Under the pieces are notes generated by a model that saw only the letters and a list, made by a program, of their open reading frames with translations, had not been told where the DNA came from and did not search any database. 17,161 nt of DNA, from contig CALAPY010000114.1 of assembly GCA_937891015.1 (NCBI GenBank), positions 1-17,161 on the forward strand. Direction: 5' to 3'. This document shows, piece by piece, positions 7,619-15,459 of the stretch. Source of the DNA: UBA2108 sp002713215 (GTDB taxonomy: Bacteria; Bacteroidota; Bacteroidia; Flavobacteriales_G; Salibacteraceae). The translations under genes and the position numbers were made by a program. Position 1 is the first letter of the stretch; each line of letters opens with the position of its first letter.

Positions 7619-8124
7619 GGCAGCACCTCCTCTATTCTTCCATCTTTCATTTTAAAAATGAGGTATTGGTAATAATCTTGTGGCTGGTCTTTATAAGAGA
7701 GTACCTTCCAACTATTCAGGCTTCTGGTTATTTCTAATAACTGTTTGGTTATACTGGTGTCAAATTCCCTTTCCTGATAATTGGAATTCATTCCAATCAA
7801 ACGAAATCTCCCGGTCTTTCCCTGGCAATTGACAATAAAACGAATTCTAATCAGGCCACTTTCCTTAGAAACCATAGAATCGGTATAACTACTATAAATT
7901 TCTTTTTCCAATGCTAATTTTTCACCTGCATATTGAAGCCCCATGCCTATGTTGAAGTATTGCATTACCATGGAATCCCCATGACACAATTGAAATTCAG
8001 GGTCATCAAGTGCAGGATCAGCTGAAATATCTCCCACCCAGCGCGGATACTGATTGACCACAGTTTTTTCGGTTTGGCAACCAAGCAGTAGAAGCAGTAA
8101 AAAAAGGAGATAGTAATTATTCAT
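7615..8124 (-). CDS. Small lipoprotein with TonB-C-like C-terminal region
   Basis: A 169-residue protein read from ATG 8124. This start gives a clean lipoprotein signal: MNNYY, a run of Leu, then L-L-G-C with Cys16 as the lipidated residue, leaving mature sequence CQTEK. A longer reading from a TTG at 8160 would add residues encoded by the terminator hairpin of the gene upstream and would bury the signal peptide, so it is rejected. The C-terminal half (GLIRIRFIVNCQGKTGRFRLIGMN..., then ITRSLNSWKVLSYKDQP...) follows the strand-helix pattern of TonB C-terminal-like domains common in Bacteroidota. There is no TonB-type Pro-rich linker, so an energy-transducing role is not implied. It overlaps the TPR gene by 4 bp, so the two are a likely functional pair in the envelope. 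Confidence 0.75.
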   Translation of the reverse strand: MNNYYLLFLLLLLLGCQTEKTVVNQYPRWVGDISADPALDDPEFQLCHGDSMVMQYFNIGMGLQYAGEKLALEKEIYSSYTDSMVSKESGLIRIRFIVNCQGKTGRFRLIGMNSNYQEREFDTSITKQLLEITRSLNSWKVLSYKDQPQDYYQYLIFKMKDGRIEEVLP

Positions 8125-8141
8125 TCCTGAAGAAGTGTAAA

Positions 8142-8180
8142 TAAAAAAATCCCCTTTCAATTGCTCGAAAGGGGATTTTC
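8142..8180 (-). terminator. Intrinsic terminator of the DUF1573 gene
   Basis: A perfect 13-bp stem (8146-8158 with 8167-8179) contains a CCCC/GGGG block and an 8-nt loop. On the minus strand it is followed by a run of T (plus-strand A-run 8143-8149). It lies 23 bp past the stop codon of the DUF1573 gene. The opposite strand also has four T after the stem, but no plus-strand gene ends here. The next minus-strand gene starts only 18 bp beyond the T-run, so partial readthrough may supply that gene. Confidence 0.9.
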
Positions 8181-8202
8181 AAAACATTATATTTTTCAAT
8201 TC

Positions 8203-8649
8203 CTAGTTTGGCGTAGGAGCCATTGGAGAATCTTCTTTAACCGGAGCTGCGTTAGCAGGCTTAGGCTCAATGTTACCTTTAATTCGGATCACTTTAGTAG
8301 GCTCATTAATCGCATTCGATTGAATGGTAACCGACTTATTAATTGGACCCAAGCGGTTTGAATCGTATTTAACCTTAATAGTAGCTGACTTGCCAGGAGC
8401 AATAGGCTCACGTGGCCACGAAGGAACAGTACAACCGCAAGAACCTCTTGAGTTAGAGATAATTAATGGCTTGTCTCCTGTGTTTGTAAATTTAAATTCA
8501 TAAACTGCCGGCTGACCTTGTTTTAAGGTTCCATAGTCATGAACATCTTTTTCAAATTCGATTTTAGCACCGCTTTCAATGTTCAATCCTTGACTAAATC
8601 CAAGTCCCGCCACAAAAAGAAATGCAAGTGATAATACTGCGTTTTTCAT
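8203..8649 (-). CDS. Secreted DUF1573 protein
   Basis: A 148-residue exported protein. Residues 1-19/20 are a Sec signal peptide (MKNAVLSLAFLFVAGLGFSQ). The DUF1573 domain follows at about 30-125, an Ig-like fold, with the family landmarks FEKDVHDYGTLKQGQ, YEFKFTNTGDKPLII, the SRGSCGCTVPSWPREPIAPG core with Cys71 and Cys73, and IKVKYDSNRLGP. A short Pro/Ala-rich tail ends the protein. Proteins of this family are abundant in Bacteroidota and lie in the periplasm or at the surface; no enzymatic role is known. It is a monocistronic or short transcript: its own -7 element TACATTTG lies upstream at 8678-8685 and a strong terminator follows at 8142-8180. It is transcribed away from valS. Confidence 0.93.
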   Translation of the reverse strand: MKNAVLSLAFLFVAGLGFSQGLNIESGAKIEFEKDVHDYGTLKQGQPAVYEFKFTNTGDKPLIISNSRGSCGCTVPSWPREPIAPGKSATIKVKYDSNRLGPINKSVTIQSNAINEPTKVIRIKGNIEPKPANAAPVKEDSPMAPTPN

Positions 8650-8677
8650 TTTTTCAATTTTAAAGGTTAACTGAGAA

Positions 8678-8685
8678 CAAATGTA
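8678..8685 (-). promoter_or_regulatory. -7 promoter element for the DUF1573 gene
   Basis: Read on the minus strand this is TACATTTG, an exact match to the Bacteroidota -7 consensus TAnnTTTG, 29 bp upstream of the ATG at 8649. A convincing -33 TTTG at the usual spacing was not found, so the call rests on the -7 element and its position. Confidence 0.6.
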
Positions 8686-8779
8686 AGTGAATTGTTCAGC
8701 CCCGAATTTATATTAACAATTCATTAACCCTTGACGTTTTTTAGGAGCTAAAACCCCTTAAAACATTCGTTTTTTGCCC

Positions 8780-8787
8780 TACTTTTG
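8780..8787 (+). promoter_or_regulatory. -7 promoter element for the valS operon
   Basis: TACTTTTG is an exact match to the Bacteroidota -7 consensus TAnnTTTG, 34 bp upstream of the valS ATG at 8822. It should drive valS, the phospho-sugar mutase and the small membrane protein gene. No clear -33 element was seen at the expected distance. The divergent region 8650-8821 contains no other structure that I can name; in particular I see no T-box. Confidence 0.65.
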
Positions 8788-8821
8788 CCGCCCCTAAAAA
8801 TAGGAATTCAATAGATCATAA

Positions 8822-11431
8822 ATGGAATTATCGAGCAAGTATTCTCCCGAAAATGTTGAGAAAAAGTGGTACGAGCATTGGATGGAACAAAAGTTCTTTC
8901 AATCAACTCCTGATGAACGGGAACCTTATACGGTCGTAATTCCACCACCTAATGTTACCGGTGTGTTGCACATGGGGCACATGCTCAACAACACCATTCA
9001 GGATGTATTGATCCGACGCGCTCGTATGCAGGGGAAAAATGCCTGTTGGGTGCCAGGAACCGATCATGCCTCCATTGCAACGGAAGCCAAAGTGGTTAAA
9101 AAGTTGGCTGAAGAAGGCATTCGCAAAGAGGACATTGGTCGCGAAAAATTTCTGGAGCATGCCTACGAGTGGAAGGACAAATACGGTGGAATCATATTGG
9201 AGCAACTTAAAAAGCTAGGTGCTTCCTGCGACTGGGACCGTACGCGGTTTACTATGGAGCCTAAACTGAACTCAGCGGTTCAGGAAATTTTTGTTGATCT
9301 CTACAACAAAGGGCTTATTTACCGGGGTGTTAGAATGGTAAACTGGGACCCACAGGGACTCACTGCCGTTTCAGATGAAGAAGTAATCCACACCGAAGAA
9401 AATTCCAAGCTTTACTATGTGAGCTATAAGCTGGTTGACTCAGATGAAAAAGTAACCATTGCCACTACCCGTCCTGAAACCATTTTAGCGGATACCGCAG
9501 TTTGTGTAAATCCTAACGATGAACGGTTCAAACACTTGCACGGTAAGAAAGTAATCATTCCGATGGTTAATCGTGAGGTTCCCATTATTGTGGACGAATA
9601 CGTTGACCTGGAATTTGGAACCGGTTGCCTGAAAGTTACTCCGGCCCACGATGAAAACGACTACAGCCTGGGACTTAAGCATAAGCTGGAGGTAATCGAT
9701 ATTATTGACGACCATGGAAAACTAAACGATAAGGCTCAGTTTTTTGTAGGTGAAGACCGTTTTGAAGCTCGAAAAAACATTGTTACTGAACTAGATTCTA
9801 TGGGCCAATTGGAGAAAGTAGAGGACCTTCAAAATAAGGTTGGCCGCTCCGAAAGAACCAATTCCATTATTGAACCTAAACTATCTACTCAGTGGTTTGT
9901 AAAAATGGAAGAATTGGCCAAGCCAGCTCTTGCTGCAGTGTTAGAAGGAGATATCAACTTTCATCCTAAGAAATTTGAAAATGTTTACCGCCATTGGCTG
10001 GAAAATGTAAAAGACTGGTGTATTTCTCGTCAACTGTGGTGGGGTCAACAAATCCCGGCCTGGTATGCTCCTAATGGTGCATTTGCAGTAGCCAAAAGTG
10101 CAGAAGAGGCCCTGGAGATTCTTCGTAAGGAAGATTCAGCCTTGAACCTAAATGATTTAACTCAGGACGAAGATGTGGTAGATACCTGGTTTTCTTCCTG
10201 GTTGTGGCCGATTTCTGTTTTCGACGGTTTTGAAAATACCGAAGATTACAACTACTACTACCCTACCTCAACCCTGGTTACCGGACACGACATCATTTTC
10301 TTTTGGGTGGCTCGTATGATTATGGCGGGATTGGAATTCAAAAAAGAGATTCCGTTCAAAGACGTTTACTTCACGGGAATGGTTCGCGACAAACAGCGTC
10401 GAAAAATGTCGAAGAGTTTGGGCAATTCACCGGATGCCCTGGAACTGATTGACAAGTATGGTGCCGATGGAGTACGAGTAGGGTTACTACTTTCCTCACC
10501 CGCAGGTGGTGACTTACTGTTTGATGATTCCCTTTGCGAGCAAGGAAGAAATTTTGCCAATAAAATCTGGAATTCATTACGACTAATTAAAGGGTGGGAA
10601 GTAGCGGATATTGAACAACCGGCTCATTCTAACCTGGCTGTAGAATGGATCAATGCTGAAATCAATTCGGAATTGGTAAACATTGAAAAATCTTTTTCAG
10701 AATTTCGATTATCGGAAGCGCTAATGAGTATCTATCGCCTGATCTGGGATGACTTTTGCTCGTGGTATTTGGAGATTGTAAAACCGGCTTACCAACAGCC
10801 AATAGATTCTACAACATACAATTACACCATTATTCTGTTTGAAAGGATTAATTCACTGCTTCACCCCTTTATGCCTTTCTTAACGGAGGAAGTTTGGCAC
10901 GCCATTAATGAACGAAGTGATAAGGATTGTATAACAGTCAATGCCTGGCCAATTGCAGGTGAAATAAACGAAAATCTACTGGCGGATTTTAATCAGGCTA
11001 CCCAGGTAATCACGGAGACCAGAACCTTTAGGAAAAAACAAAACCTGGCACAAAAGAACTCATTGAACCTTAGCGTAAAACTAAATTCCCGATGGAACTC
11101 AGAGTTTGATAGCGTGTTGATTAAACTATGCAACATTGAAAATCTGTCTTATGTCGAGTCAAAGGTTGAAGGTGCATATTCCTTTATTGCAAATAGCAAT
11201 GAATACTTTATCCCATTAGAAGGAAGTATTGATGTTGAAGCACAACGTACCAAACTAGAGGAAGAATTAAAATACACACAGGGATTTTTATCCAGCGTTA
11301 TGAAAAAATTAGGCAACGAGCGCTTTGTAAATAATGCTCCTGCCAAGGTGGTTGAAATAGAAAAGAACAAAATGGCTGATGCTGAAAGCAAGATCAAAGT
11401 CATTGAAGAACAATTGGCCTCTTTGAAGTAA
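8822..11431 (+). CDS. valS: Valyl-tRNA synthetase
   Basis: A class I aminoacyl-tRNA synthetase that charges tRNA-Val with valine in the cytoplasm, with an editing domain that removes mischarged threonine. It has 869 residues, a usual bacterial ValS length. The HIGH-type motif is HMGH (50-53) within PPPNVTGVLHMGHML. The editing (CP1) region lies at about 190-340 and includes TTRPETILADTAV and the GTGCLKVTPAHDENDY motif. Trp-rich catalytic-core motifs follow (WCISRQLWWGQQIPAWY), and KMSKS is at 528-532. An anticodon-binding helical domain spans about 600-760, and a C-terminal coiled-coil tRNA-binding arm (about 808-869) ends the protein. It starts at ATG 8822, 34 bp after a -7 element. The phospho-sugar mutase gene begins 19 bp downstream in the same direction. 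Confidence 0.98.
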   Translation: MELSSKYSPENVEKKWYEHWMEQKFFQSTPDEREPYTVVIPPPNVTGVLHMGHMLNNTIQDVLIRRARMQGKNACWVPGTDHASIATEAKVVKKLAEEGIRKEDIGREKFLEHAYEWKDKYGGIILEQLKKLGASCDWDRTRFTMEPKLNSAVQEIFVDLYNKGLIYRGVRMVNWDPQGLTAVSDEEVIHTEENSKLYYVSYKLVDSDEKVTIATTRPETILADTAVCVNPNDERFKHLHGKKVIIPMVNREVPIIVDEYVDLEFGTGCLKVTPAHDENDYSLGLKHKLEVIDIIDDHGKLNDKAQFFVGEDRFEARKNIVTELDSMGQLEKVEDLQNKVGRSERTNSIIEPKLSTQWFVKMEELAKPALAAVLEGDINFHPKKFENVYRHWLENVKDWCISRQLWWGQQIPAWYAPNGAFAVAKSAEEALEILRKEDSALNLNDLTQDEDVVDTWFSSWLWPISVFDGFENTEDYNYYYPTSTLVTGHDIIFFWVARMIMAGLEFKKEIPFKDVYFTGMVRDKQRRKMSKSLGNSPDALELIDKYGADGVRVGLLLSSPAGGDLLFDDSLCEQGRNFANKIWNSLRLIKGWEVADIEQPAHSNLAVEWINAEINSELVNIEKSFSEFRLSEALMSIYRLIWDDFCSWYLEIVKPAYQQPIDSTTYNYTIILFERINSLLHPFMPFLTEEVWHAINERSDKDCITVNAWPIAGEINENLLADFNQATQVITETRTFRKKQNLAQKNSLNLSVKLNSRWNSEFDSVLIKLCNIENLSYVESKVEGAYSFIANSNEYFIPLEGSIDVEAQRTKLEEELKYTQGFLSSVMKKLGNERFVNNAPAKVVEIEKNKMADAESKIKVIEEQLASLK

Positions 11432-11450
11432 TAGCCTATAGACTACAACA

Positions 11451-13169
11451 ATGGAAAATCAAGAATTAGTATCAAGAGCAAAACAATGGCTTCATCCGAG
11501 CTTTGATAAAGAAACCAGAACCGAAGTACAACGTCTAATTGACGAGAACGGAAACGATTTGCTGGAGTCTTTCCACAAGGACCTGGACTTCGGCACCGGC
11601 GGACTAAGAGGAATCATGGGTGTCGGAACCAACCGGGTAAACATTTATACCATTGGAATGGCTACCCAGGGATTGGCCAACTACCTTAAAAAAGCATTTA
11701 AAGGTGAAAACATTGGTGTTGCTATTGCCCATGATTGCAGGAACAACTCTGATATATTTGCAAGAAAAGCAGCGGAAATATTAGCAGCCAATGGATTCGA
11801 AGCCTTCTTGTTTGAATCGCTCAGGCCAACTCCGGAATTATCCTACGCGGTTCGTCAAAACAATTGTAAGGCAGGAATTGTAATAACGGCATCTCACAAT
11901 CCGAAAGAGTACAACGGATATAAAGTGTACTGGGAAGATGGTGCGCAACTGGTTCCACCTCACGATCAAAACGTCATCAAAGAGGTTCGAAAAATCAAAA
12001 ATCCTTCGGAGGTTAAAACGGATTATCGAAGTTGGAACATTATTCCGTTAGGTGTAGAAACGGATCGAAATTACTGGGAAAGAATCGCGAGTGTGGCTAG
12101 TGAGCAACACGACTCTGACCTAAAAATTGTTTTTACCCCGTTGCACGGAACGGGAATTAAAGGTGTTCCTCAGGCACTGGATTTATTGGGTTACCAACAC
12201 GTTACGGTTTTGGAAGAACAAGCACAACCCGATGGTAATTTTCCTACAGTAAAATCTCCAAATCCCGAAGAAGCGGCAGCACTTAAACTGGCCATTGATC
12301 GGGCCTCTAAAATTAATGCGGACATTGTTCTGGGAACAGACCCAGATTCGGATCGAATTGGAATTGCAGTAAAGAACGACCAGGGAAAATTTGTGATTCT
12401 AAACGGCAACCAAACGGCTGCAGTATTGGTGAATTACATGTTGCGCAAGTGGCATAATACAGGAGAATTAGACGGAAACCAGTTTATCTGCAAAACCATA
12501 GTAACCACGGAGCTTCTAAAAGAAATTGCCGATCATTACAAGGTTAAAACTTACGACACCCTCACTGGTTTTAAATGGATTGCTGATGTTATTCGAAGGA
12601 AAGAAGGCAGGGAAAAATTCATTGTTGGTGGTGAAGAAAGTTATGGCTACCTGGTTGATGATTTTGTTCGCGACAAGGATGCCATTATCTCTTCCGTAAT
12701 TATTTGTGAAGCAGCAGCCGAAGCAAAGCAAGCAGGCACTTCTTTCTATCACGAATTGTTGGACATTTATAAGAACATTGCCTTCTATAAAGAAAGTTTG
12801 GTGTCGGTAACTAAACCTGGAATTACCGGAGCAGAAGAAATTGCAGCCATGATGGAAGGTTTTAGGAATAACCCACCTTCCGAAGTTGCTGGTATTAAGG
12901 TGAGCGCTGTAAGGGATTATCAATCTCAGGAAGAAATAAACTTAACAACGGGTAGGGTTAAAGGAATAGAATTACCCAAATCCAATGTTATTCAAGTAGT
13001 GTTGGAAGATGGAAGTTTGTTCACCGCGAGACCCAGTGGTACTGAGCCAAAAATTAAGTTTTACATCAGCGTAAAAGGCGAAAAGCTCAGCTCGTATGAT
13101 AACTTTGAGGAAGAAAATGCAAAGCTTGAATCTAAAATTGAAGCAATAAAAAAGGATTTAAACATTTAG
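11451..13169 (+). CDS. Phosphoglucomutase/phosphomannomutase-family enzyme
   Basis: An alpha-D-phosphohexomutase of 572 residues that interconverts sugar 1- and 6-phosphates, probably glucose, linking glycolysis to sugar-nucleotide and glycan synthesis. All four landmark motifs are seen. The phosphorylated serine is Ser148 in TASHNP, and the Mg2+ loop is DPDSD with Asp297, Asp299 and Asp301. The sugar-specificity loop is GGEESYGYL, and the phosphate-binding loop is RPSGTEPK (527-534). The GEESYG form and the overall length match the PgcA-like phospho-sugar mutases of Bacteroidota and Firmicutes, so glucose phosphate is the likeliest substrate; mannose phosphate cannot be excluded. It lies 19 bp after valS and 4 bp before a small membrane-protein gene, so it is co-transcribed with both. 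Confidence 0.95.
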   Translation: MENQELVSRAKQWLHPSFDKETRTEVQRLIDENGNDLLESFHKDLDFGTGGLRGIMGVGTNRVNIYTIGMATQGLANYLKKAFKGENIGVAIAHDCRNNSDIFARKAAEILAANGFEAFLFESLRPTPELSYAVRQNNCKAGIVITASHNPKEYNGYKVYWEDGAQLVPPHDQNVIKEVRKIKNPSEVKTDYRSWNIIPLGVETDRNYWERIASVASEQHDSDLKIVFTPLHGTGIKGVPQALDLLGYQHVTVLEEQAQPDGNFPTVKSPNPEEAAALKLAIDRASKINADIVLGTDPDSDRIGIAVKNDQGKFVILNGNQTAAVLVNYMLRKWHNTGELDGNQFICKTIVTTELLKEIADHYKVKTYDTLTGFKWIADVIRRKEGREKFIVGGEESYGYLVDDFVRDKDAIISSVIICEAAAEAKQAGTSFYHELLDIYKNIAFYKESLVSVTKPGITGAEEIAAMMEGFRNNPPSEVAGIKVSAVRDYQSQEEINLTTGRVKGIELPKSNVIQVVLEDGSLFTARPSGTEPKIKFYISVKGEKLSSYDNFEEENAKLESKIEAIKKDLNI

Positions 13170-13173
13170 CCAG

Positions 13174-13560
13174 TTGAAAAGGTTCCTTAGAATATTTATT
13201 GCCATTGCTGTTGTTGCTGTTATTGCAGGAGCGTACATTATGTTTTTTGCCAATTACAGTACCGGTTACCGGGTAGGAACCATTATTAAAATGACTAAGC
13301 GTGGAGTAATTTTTAAGACCTACGAAGGCCAGTTACACACCGGCGGACTCTCCAGCGACGCGGGTGGTGAGACTGCAACCAGCATGTGGGATTTCAGTGT
13401 TCATAAGGACGACGAGTCCATAAGAAATCAAATTGAGGACGCAGTAGACAATGGTTCCAGGGTGAAACTCTATTACGATGAAAAATTCTACCAATGGGCC
13501 ATCTTCGGCGACACCAAATACTTTGTAAATAAGGTGGAGGTGATTGAGGGGAAGCAATAA
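13174..13560 (+). CDS. Conserved small single-pass membrane protein
   Basis: A 128-residue protein with one N-terminal membrane segment (about 5-26) after a short basic start, then a soluble domain of about 100 residues. The soluble part contains YSTGYRVGTIIKMTKRGVIFKTYEGQL, a Gly-rich loop, WDFSVHKDDESI, VKLYYDEKFYQW and GDTKYFVNKVE. From memory, similar proteins are widespread in Bacteroidota and are sometimes mislabelled as 6-phosphogluconate dehydrogenase; nothing here supports that enzymatic name. The start is TTG at 13174, since an in-frame TAA lies five codons upstream and the next Met (23) would remove most of the membrane segment. It begins 4 bp after the mutase stop, so translational coupling is likely. 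Topology may be N-in with the domain outside, or an uncleaved signal anchor. Confidence 0.78.
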   Translation: MKRFLRIFIAIAVVAVIAGAYIMFFANYSTGYRVGTIIKMTKRGVIFKTYEGQLHTGGLSSDAGGETATSMWDFSVHKDDESIRNQIEDAVDNGSRVKLYYDEKFYQWAIFGDTKYFVNKVEVIEGKQ

Positions 13561-13624
13561 GATTTTCCATTGGATAAAATCTGCTTTCTATTCGACAATA
13601 TTGATAATTGATCTTACCTTTCAA

Positions 13625-15376
13625 TTACATCTCCCCTAGATAAACGAAACTATTATCGGTCAGGTTTTCCACCAATTCTTTTATGATGTTTAAAGGGATC
13701 TTGAAGATTTTTGCCTCCAACTTACTCACCATAATGTACTTCACCTGTTTTCGAATATCTATGTCACTATGTATTTGAACTTCGATATACTTATCGGGAT
13801 CGTAATCGAGTGAAAAATCTCCATTGGAAACTCCAATTTCAATCAATTTTTTAATATTCTCTCTACTGTATGTAAGTGCCATGGTTGCATTAAAGCTATC
13901 GCCAAGGGTAATAGTACATTTCTTTTCCAAATCCTTGGATAAGATGAAGTAACTCATTCCGTAGTCGTTTCGAGCGGCCGCCCCATATTTGGACCCGGTT
14001 ACGTTGAGAGCAGCGTATAACGGTCTAATCCTGGTTTTAGATTCATTTTCTGCAATTCCAAACAATTCTTTCTCTTGCTCCAAACGTTGTTTTATCAATT
14101 TCTCATCAGAGGTGTTGTTTGTCTTAATATTAAAAATCTCCATCGCTTGCATCGCATTTAAAATCTGTGGACAGGTATACTTGAACAGTTTATCAAGTGA
14201 AAAATTCATGGTTAATGTTGCGTCGTCGATTTTTGAGACGAGTTCTTCGAGTTTTTGCTGATCAACAACTTTTGTTCCTTTCAAGTATTTAAGCTCTTCT
14301 AGATTATCCTCTTCTTTACCCATTACTGTTTCCAGGCTAAGGTTTCTACCTTTTTCGGTTTCCTCATCGTGATCTTGTGGAATGTCCTTTACACGTTTAG
14401 GAATTTTTAAAGCGTCACGATTACACACCCGTTGTATAAATTCCTTCCAAACTTTGATGTTGGTTGGGATATAAAAATCCGGCAGTTTGCATTTGGAATC
14501 CTCTCCAAAAACAGTTTCTTCAATTAAGGTATCCATTTTCGGATTTGTTTCCTTCTCCTCTACCTTCTTTAATACTTCCTCATACCTGGTATTTTCTAAA
14601 ACCGGTATATCATACAAAAAAGCCAAATAACCGCCTATGAATTTCTCCTTCTGATCTCCTTTTGCAAAGACAACCTCATTTATTTTGAGCAGTTGTATTG
14701 GCGATTCTGCCCAAGATTTTTTTTGTTGATAAGGTAGTTTATTCTGAATGGTTGATCGACCATCAGTGATACCTTCAAAAGTGTAAGTATTCCTTGTATC
14801 CTTAACACCGGGGACGTGCTTCATCTGCATCGCCTTCCTCCCCATCACGTCCGCTTCCTTTTCCAGTCCTACATCATCATTAACATTCACTTTACCTTTC
14901 ATTTGCGCGGTCGGCTTAACACGTCCCTGCATTTGCTGCACTACGTGCCAGGCTTCATGTGGTAAATGCTTTTCCTGTCCTGAGGCTAAATGAATATCTG
15001 TTCCCTGTGCATAGGCATGTGCTTGTAATTGAGCTGGTTTATCAGAATTACGATGCACCTTTACATCATCCATTGAGTAACCAGAAAGGTTTTCTATTCC
15101 AGCTTTTAAATCATCGGGTAATCCTGTATTGTTTTCTTTTTTTTGGATAAACTGCGGTTGCACACCTGAATGATTATTGGCCTTGATTTGCAATTGCGTA
15201 GTTAGTTCGGCCTGTGAACTATTATTCGCCAACTCCCGTAGGTTTCTTTGCACAATGGCCTGAGGTCGATTATCTACTAACTTAGTAGTAGACTTACTAG
15301 TGGCTTGCCTTTTAGAAATGGCACTCGCCCCCGGTTGATTCTTGTTTTTTGGGGTTTTATCAGCGCGACTGTGCAT
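13625..15376 (-). CDS. DUF4157 (eCIS-core) protein with DUF3626-like C-terminal domain; putative effector/toxin
   Basis: A 583-residue protein with no signal peptide. Residues 1-82 are polar and probably disordered (many Gln, Asn, Ser, Thr, Lys), with the NRPQAIVQRNLRELANNS motif (36-53) that often precedes this domain in Bacteroidota. Residues 84-150 are the DUF4157 domain: GLPDDLKAGIENLSGYSMDDV, AYAQGTDIHLASGQ and the zincin motif HEAWH (140-144) followed by VVQQ. Residues 151-190 carry the usual KPTAQMKGKVNVNDD and GLEKEADVMG extension. A linker to about 225 leads into an unrecognised region. Residues about 380-552 resemble DUF3626: FSLDK (392-396), ELFG (437-440), RPLYAALN (451-458), TLGDS (490-494) and YIEVQIH (530-536). 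DUF4157 often heads effectors or toxins linked to contractile injection or other export systems. Neither such a system nor an immunity gene is visible here. The C-terminal activity is inferred only. Confidence 0.85.
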   Translation of the reverse strand: MHSRADKTPKNKNQPGASAISKRQATSKSTTKLVDNRPQAIVQRNLRELANNSSQAELTTQLQIKANNHSGVQPQFIQKKENNTGLPDDLKAGIENLSGYSMDDVKVHRNSDKPAQLQAHAYAQGTDIHLASGQEKHLPHEAWHVVQQMQGRVKPTAQMKGKVNVNDDVGLEKEADVMGRKAMQMKHVPGVKDTRNTYTFEGITDGRSTIQNKLPYQQKKSWAESPIQLLKINEVVFAKGDQKEKFIGGYLAFLYDIPVLENTRYEEVLKKVEEKETNPKMDTLIEETVFGEDSKCKLPDFYIPTNIKVWKEFIQRVCNRDALKIPKRVKDIPQDHDEETEKGRNLSLETVMGKEEDNLEELKYLKGTKVVDQQKLEELVSKIDDATLTMNFSLDKLFKYTCPQILNAMQAMEIFNIKTNNTSDEKLIKQRLEQEKELFGIAENESKTRIRPLYAALNVTGSKYGAAARNDYGMSYFILSKDLEKKCTITLGDSFNATMALTYSRENIKKLIEIGVSNGDFSLDYDPDKYIEVQIHSDIDIRKQVKYIMVSKLEAKIFKIPLNIIKELVENLTDNSFVYLGEM

Positions 15377-15459
15377 ACCTTATCCTACTATATTCTATCA
15401 AATTGATACTTATGTTTTACTACTAACTCATGTATTTTGCCATTTCATAGTGGTTTGTT

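Noticed and set aside
8125..8160. A longer N-terminus for the TonB-C-like lipoprotein from TTG 8160
   Set aside because: The added codons are made by the terminator hairpin at 8146-8179, and they would place 12 residues before a perfect lipoprotein signal that begins at ATG 8124.
8731..8736. TTGACG as an E. coli-type -35 for valS
   Set aside because: No matching -10 lies at 16-18 bp, and the exact Bacteroidota -7 element is 46 bp further on, too far for a pair.
8650..8821. T-box or other riboswitch before valS
   Set aside because: The distance from the -7 element to the start codon is only about 30 bp, which leaves no room for a leader RNA, and T-boxes are not typical of Bacteroidota.
13561..13581. 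GATTTT...AAAATC inverted repeat as terminator of the valS operon
   Set aside because: The stem is only 6 bp, A-T dominated, and has no following T-run; not convincing.
15398..15405. TCAATTTG on the minus strand as a -7 element for the DUF4157 gene
   Set aside because: One mismatch to TAnnTTTG and no -33 element; too weak to list as a promoter.
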